The translations under genes were made by a program, and so were the position numbers. From assembly GCA_947311605.1 (NCBI GenBank), contig CAMZLC010000046.1, positions 1 to 8,066 on the forward strand: a DNA stretch of 8,066 nt, given 5' to 3'. Shown piece after piece: positions 6,298-8,066 of the stretch. Under the pieces are notes generated by a model that saw only the letters and a program-made list of their open reading frames with translations, had not been told where the DNA came from and made no database searches. Positions within the stretch are counted from its first letter, which is position 1. The number at the start of each line of letters is the position of its first letter. Source of the stretch: an uncultured Sulfurovum sp. GTDB taxonomy: Bacteria > Campylobacterota > Campylobacteria > Campylobacterales > Sulfurovaceae.

Positions 6298-6410
6298 TAG
6301 AGAGCCAATAAAGACCTATTTCACTCTAAATTGGACAGCCTCCAAGTTCGGGGCTCTCTACAGGGTAGTCTGCCTACACTCCCCTCCAACCAACCACCGG
6401 CAGACTGCCC
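6298..6410 (+). ncRNA. candidate structured small RNA or nrdA 3' element
   Basis: This convergent gap contains two strong stem-loops. In the first, a 9-bp perfect stem (TAGAGAGCC 6298-6306 with GGCTCTCTA 6352-6360) encloses a 5-bp hairpin (TTGGA 6331-6335 with TCCAA 6341-6345). CCAAT (6305-6309) can alternatively pair with ATTGG (6330-6334), so two folds compete. In the second, GGGTAGTCTGCC (6363-6374) pairs with 6399-6410 over 12 bp with one G-U, closing a 24-nt, almost purine-free loop (6375-6398) containing CTCCCCTCC. A -10-like box sits just upstream. There is no U tract, so an intrinsic terminator is not evident. It does not match 6S, SRP, tmRNA or tRNA signatures that I know. The strand is inferred from the possible promoter. 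Confidence 0.4.
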
Positions 6411-6413
6411 GTC

Positions 6414-6941
6414 TTATCCACCCCATCCATGCATTTTTTTTGAGATAACGACCCGCCAATTTTCATCTAGCAGGATATCGCTTGTCGCCACAAAATAGTG
6501 CTCTTCCAACAGTCTCTTCCAAATGTCGAGGGCTTCCCTCTCCTCTTTGGGCAGAAAGATCAGGATCAGTCCGGCATTTTTGATCACCCTGTGCGCCTTT
6601 TGGAGAAATGAGGCACGTGCATCTGCCGAGATATCAGCAGAGACGAAGAGATAATCGTAGAATCTGCCGTGCTGCATGTAGTTGGCTCTTCCAGGCGGAA
6701 AATATTTGACCGTGGATGCATCCGAGAGCCTTCCTGCTGTCTGGATGGTCTGTGCATAGGCTTCTGTAGTACAGTTGAGCAGGTATTCATACTTGTGCTC
6801 TCTGCAAAACAGATCGAGACAGCCGGACAGAGCAGTTCCCCCATCGCTGAAATGTCCTATTCTCAGCAGTGGTGCAGGCTGGATAATCTCCAGTAGTTTT
6901 TCTATCTCATGTATGTCAATGGGTTTTTCTATGGTTTTCAT
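6414..6941 (-). CDS. Uncharacterised 175-residue protein, possible class I methyltransferase-like fold
   Basis: I do not recognise the family with certainty. The protein is soluble, with no signal peptide or membrane span. The N-terminal part is helical (IHEIEKLLEII) and leads to LLRIGHFSDGG at about 25-35, positioned like a degenerate SAM-binding first strand. Later come YDYLFVSADI, KAHRVIKNAGLILIFLP and a final WRVVISKKMHGWGG. The last three resemble strands 4, 5 and 7 of a Rossmann methyltransferase, where a helix 'AHRVIKNAG' precedes strand 5. No GxGxG motif is visible, so catalysis is unproven and it could be a non-catalytic relative. The ATG at 6941 is the first possible start (in-frame TAA just upstream), but no Shine-Dalgarno is seen. 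It is convergent with nrdA and divergent from the hydrolase gene, with 55 bp between starts. Confidence 0.75.
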   Translation of the reverse strand: MKTIEKPIDIHEIEKLLEIIQPAPLLRIGHFSDGGTALSGCLDLFCREHKYEYLLNCTTEAYAQTIQTAGRLSDASTVKYFPPGRANYMQHGRFYDYLFVSADISADARASFLQKAHRVIKNAGLILIFLPKEEREALDIWKRLLEEHYFVATSDILLDENWRVVISKKMHGWGG

Positions 6942-6964
6942 GGATGAAGTTTAGCAAAAAAGTG

Positions 6965-6970
6965 TAAAAT
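6965..6970 (+). promoter_or_regulatory. -10 box for the carbon-nitrogen hydrolase gene
   Basis: TAAAAT, preceded by AGTG, predicts a start near 6977 and a short leader of about 20 nt before ATG 6997, just room for the AGGAGGAG ribosome-binding site at 6983-6990. Confidence 0.45.
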
Positions 6971-6973
6971 GTA
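6968..6973 (-). promoter_or_regulatory. -10 box for the 6414-6941 gene
   Basis: On the minus strand TACATT (6973-6968) predicts a start near 6961 and a 20-nt leader. A second choice is TACACT at 6966-6961, with a nearly leaderless mRNA. Either overlaps the opposing -10 box. Confidence 0.35.
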
Positions 6974-6996
6974 GCCAAAGAGAGGAGGAGAGACAG

Positions 6997-7725
6997 ATGT
7001 CTAAACCCCAGAAATTCACTGCAACAGCACTGCAGATGCGGAATCATCCCCGTTATGAGAAAAACCTAGAGAGACTGTTGCAGTCTATCCGGGAGCAGGC
7101 AAACAGCAAGCTGATCGTAGCACCGGAGGTTTGCTTGACGGATTATGACTATACACATATGGAGGAGGCGGTGGACTTTTCCCGGAAGGCACTGGTGCAG
7201 ATCTGTGAAGCGGTCGACAGACAGATCGTCGTGTTGACACTGTTGACAAAAGCCGAGAAGGGTTACAGCAACGACGCAGTGGTGATCCACAGACACAAAG
7301 TCGTGCACCGCCAGTCCAAGCACAAATTGTTTGCATTGGGAGAAGAGGACAGGCATCTGCTGCCCGGTCGGCAGGAGGAGATCAGGATTTTTGAGATAGA
7401 GGGGGTGAAATACGGACTGATGGTCTGCTTTGAACTTCGCTTCAAGGCGCTCTGGAGGCAGCTTGAGGGCGCAGATATTATTCTCCTGCCGTCACAATGG
7501 GGGCTGCCGCGTAAAAAACATCTCGAAGTACTGTCGCAGGCACTGGCGATCATGAACCAGTGCTATGTCGTCGTTGCCAACAGCACCAAAGAGACCATGG
7601 CAAGCTCTTCGGCGATCTACTCGCCCAGCGGAGGGGTCGTGACCGACGATATGAAAGAGGTGATAAAGGGCGAGATAGACTTTGCTCTGATAAAGAAGAT
7701 GCGCCGCTATATCGTGATGCATTGA
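6997..7725 (+). CDS. Carbon-nitrogen hydrolase (nitrilase superfamily amidase)
   Basis: Hydrolyses a non-peptide C-N bond, probably of a small amide; the substrate is not readable from sequence. The 242 residues carry the superfamily Glu-Lys-Cys triad: E44 in IVAPEVCLTDYD, K108 in RQSKHKLF (a K-x-x-L-F form of the usual K-x-H-L-F), and nucleophile C144 in YGLMVCFELRF. PSQWG (165-169) and the helix-strand QALAIMNQCYVVVANS (181-196) follow in the usual order. Length is slightly below the usual 250-290, with a short C-terminus, which resembles small omega-amidase/Nit-type members rather than N-carbamoylputrescine amidase. The start is well set by AGGAGGAG 6 nt before the ATG. It is divergent from the 175-residue gene and appears monocistronic. 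Its stop lies inside a TTGACA box for the next transcript. Confidence 0.9.
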   Translation: MSKPQKFTATALQMRNHPRYEKNLERLLQSIREQANSKLIVAPEVCLTDYDYTHMEEAVDFSRKALVQICEAVDRQIVVLTLLTKAEKGYSNDAVVIHRHKVVHRQSKHKLFALGEEDRHLLPGRQEEIRIFEIEGVKYGLMVCFELRFKALWRQLEGADIILLPSQWGLPRKKHLEVLSQALAIMNQCYVVVANSTKETMASSSAIYSPSGGVVTDDMKEVIKGEIDFALIKKMRRYIVMH

Positions 7726-7750
7726 CAAAAAGCATTTTTTCTACTACACT
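7722..7750 (+). promoter_or_regulatory. sigma-70-type promoter before the tiny ORF
   Basis: A perfect -35 TTGACA at 7722-7727, 17 bp, then -10 TACACT at 7745-7750. The -35 overlaps the hydrolase stop codon (TGA 7723-7725). The predicted start is near 7757, giving a leader of about 21 nt. It is the only promoter in the window with a consensus -35. Confidence 0.55.
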
Positions 7751-7777
7751 TCTGTCAACCAACAAAAGGAGAGCAAC

Positions 7778-7858
7778 ATGAAAGCATTTTCACACACCGC
7801 ACACATCACCCAAAGATTTTCTGCTCTCCTTCTGTATTTTTTCCTGCTTAGTCTCTAA
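7778..7858 (+). CDS. 26-codon ORF: leader peptide, small protein, or broken secreted-protein gene
   Basis: ATG 7778 to TAA 7856-7858, with a strong AAAGGAGAG ribosome-binding site (7765-7773) and a good promoter just upstream. The peptide begins MKAFSHTAHITQR and ends with a hydrophobic FSALLLYFFLLSL. Six of the last ten codons are Leu (CTC, CTT, CTG, CTG, CTT, CTC), with one Tyr and two Phe. Three readings are possible: a Leu-rich leader peptide acting with the hairpin terminator 75 nt downstream; a stand-alone small membrane peptide; or the signal-peptide end of a secreted-protein gene cut short by mutation. The frame after the stop gives no convincing continuation. Expression signals are good; function is unknown. 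Confidence 0.45.
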   Translation: MKAFSHTAHITQRFSALLLYFFLLSL

Positions 7859-7928
7859 GCATATCCCTTAATTTTATAGATTCCTTGATTGGATGACCAG
7901 CTTAGATGGCTGTGTATGCAATATTTCC

Positions 7929-7954
7929 GTAGGGTGTTGTACCCTTACAACACC
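7929..7954 (+). repeat. REP-like hairpin element, copy 1
   Basis: GTAG (7929-7932) is followed by GGTGTTGT (7933-7940), a 6-nt loop, and ACAACACC (7947-7954), a perfect 8-bp stem. A GTAG head before a hairpin is the hallmark of REP elements mobilised by RAYT (Y1-type) transposases. It matches copy 2, in opposite orientation, at 22 of 26 positions. Confidence 0.6.
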
Positions 7955-7959
7955 TTTTT
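7933..7959 (+). terminator. intrinsic terminator formed by the first hairpin
   Basis: The 8-bp stem GGTGTTGT/ACAACACC with a 6-nt loop is followed directly by TTTTT (7955-7959), so the REP-like hairpin also has the form of a Rho-independent terminator for the tiny-ORF transcript. Confidence 0.6.
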
Positions 7960-7974
7960 CTATGGATGAAATAA

Positions 7975-7980
7975 TATAGT
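7975..7980 (+). promoter_or_regulatory. weak candidate -10 box for the last gene
   Basis: TATAGT in an A/T-rich stretch between the two hairpins, the same hexamer as at 6286. Transcription from it would place the second hairpin in the 5' leader of the gene at 8040. No -35 is visible. Confidence 0.25.
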
Positions 7981-7996
7981 GGCATATCAAATATTT

Positions 7997-8022
7997 GGTG
8001 TTGTCATGGGACAACACCCTAT
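7997..8022 (-). repeat. REP-like hairpin element, copy 2 (inverted)
   Basis: GGTGTTGT (7997-8004), loop CATGGG, ACAACACC (8011-8018). Read on the minus strand it starts ATAG rather than GTAG, then GGTGTTGT. With copy 1 it makes a 94-bp head-out inverted pair with a 42-nt spacer, the form of a BIME. No T run follows on either strand. Confidence 0.6.
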
Positions 8023-8039
8023 GTAAGAAAGCAGAAAAA

Positions 8040-8066
8040 ATGAAACACAAAGCTTTAATTATAATA
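8040..8066 (+). CDS. Start of a gene truncated by the window edge
   Basis: ATG 8040 opens nine codons (MKHKALIII) that run off the right edge. Lysines followed by a hydrophobic run look like the beginning of a signal peptide or membrane anchor. The ribosome-binding site is weak (only a purine-rich GCAGAAAAAA). Too little is visible to name a product, or to be certain that it is a gene. Confidence 0.35.

Noticed and set aside
6298..6410. 6S RNA, SRP RNA, tmRNA or tRNA
   Set aside because: No GGAAGGAAGCAGC-type SRP loop, no tRNA T-loop/CCA acceptor geometry, and too short and differently paired for 6S or tmRNA.
7929..8022. CRISPR array
   Set aside because: Only two copies, in opposite orientation, with a single spacer; no regular repeat-spacer pattern or cas genes.

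Overview
The window looks like a piece of a Campylobacterota (Epsilonproteobacteria) chromosome, most likely a Sulfurovum/Sulfurimonas-type lineage; the genus is a guess. The main support is gene order. A reverse-strand RluA-type pseudouridine synthase, then purB, then a class I nrdA without nrdB, is the arrangement I recall from Campylobacter jejuni (Cj0022c-Cj0023-Cj0024). Promoters consist mostly of a -10 box, often with an upstream TG, and little -35, which also fits this group. I see no tRNA, rRNA, CRISPR array or transposase gene.

Layout. 1-137: the 3' end of a probable nucleoside phosphorylase gene. 152-1228: rlmN, the radical-SAM RNA methyltransferase. 1225-1320: an unlisted 31-residue single-membrane-span protein whose ATG overlaps the rlmN stop. 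1325-1340: an exact canonical parS centromere palindrome filling the gap between convergent genes. 1347-2285 (minus): RluA-family pseudouridine synthase, with a second parS-like site (one base different) inside its coding sequence at 1594-1609. 2286-2351: a short divergent promoter region with interlocked -10 boxes. 2352-3683: purB. 3684-3871: intergenic region with a perfect 17-bp inverted repeat. 3872-6247: nrdA. 6248-6413: a structured convergent intergenic region with two strong stem-loops and a possible promoter, a candidate small RNA. 6414-6941 (minus): an uncharacterised 175-residue protein, possibly with a methyltransferase fold. 6997-7725: a nitrilase-superfamily carbon-nitrogen hydrolase. 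7778-7858: a very short ORF with a strong promoter and ribosome-binding site. 7929-8022: two near-identical hairpins in opposite orientation, resembling a REP/BIME pair. 8040-8066: the first codons of a gene running off the edge.

Most genes are housekeeping: nucleotide metabolism (phosphorylase, PurB, NrdA) and RNA modification (RlmN, RluA family). They are organised mainly as single genes or divergent pairs rather than one operon. The most notable signals are non-coding: the two ParB-type sites 269 bp apart, which suggest an origin-proximal chromosome-partitioning locus; the structured RNA candidate after nrdA; the long perfect hairpin before nrdA; and the REP-like inverted pair next to the tiny ORF at the right end. 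I did not find a convincing multi-gene novel system.
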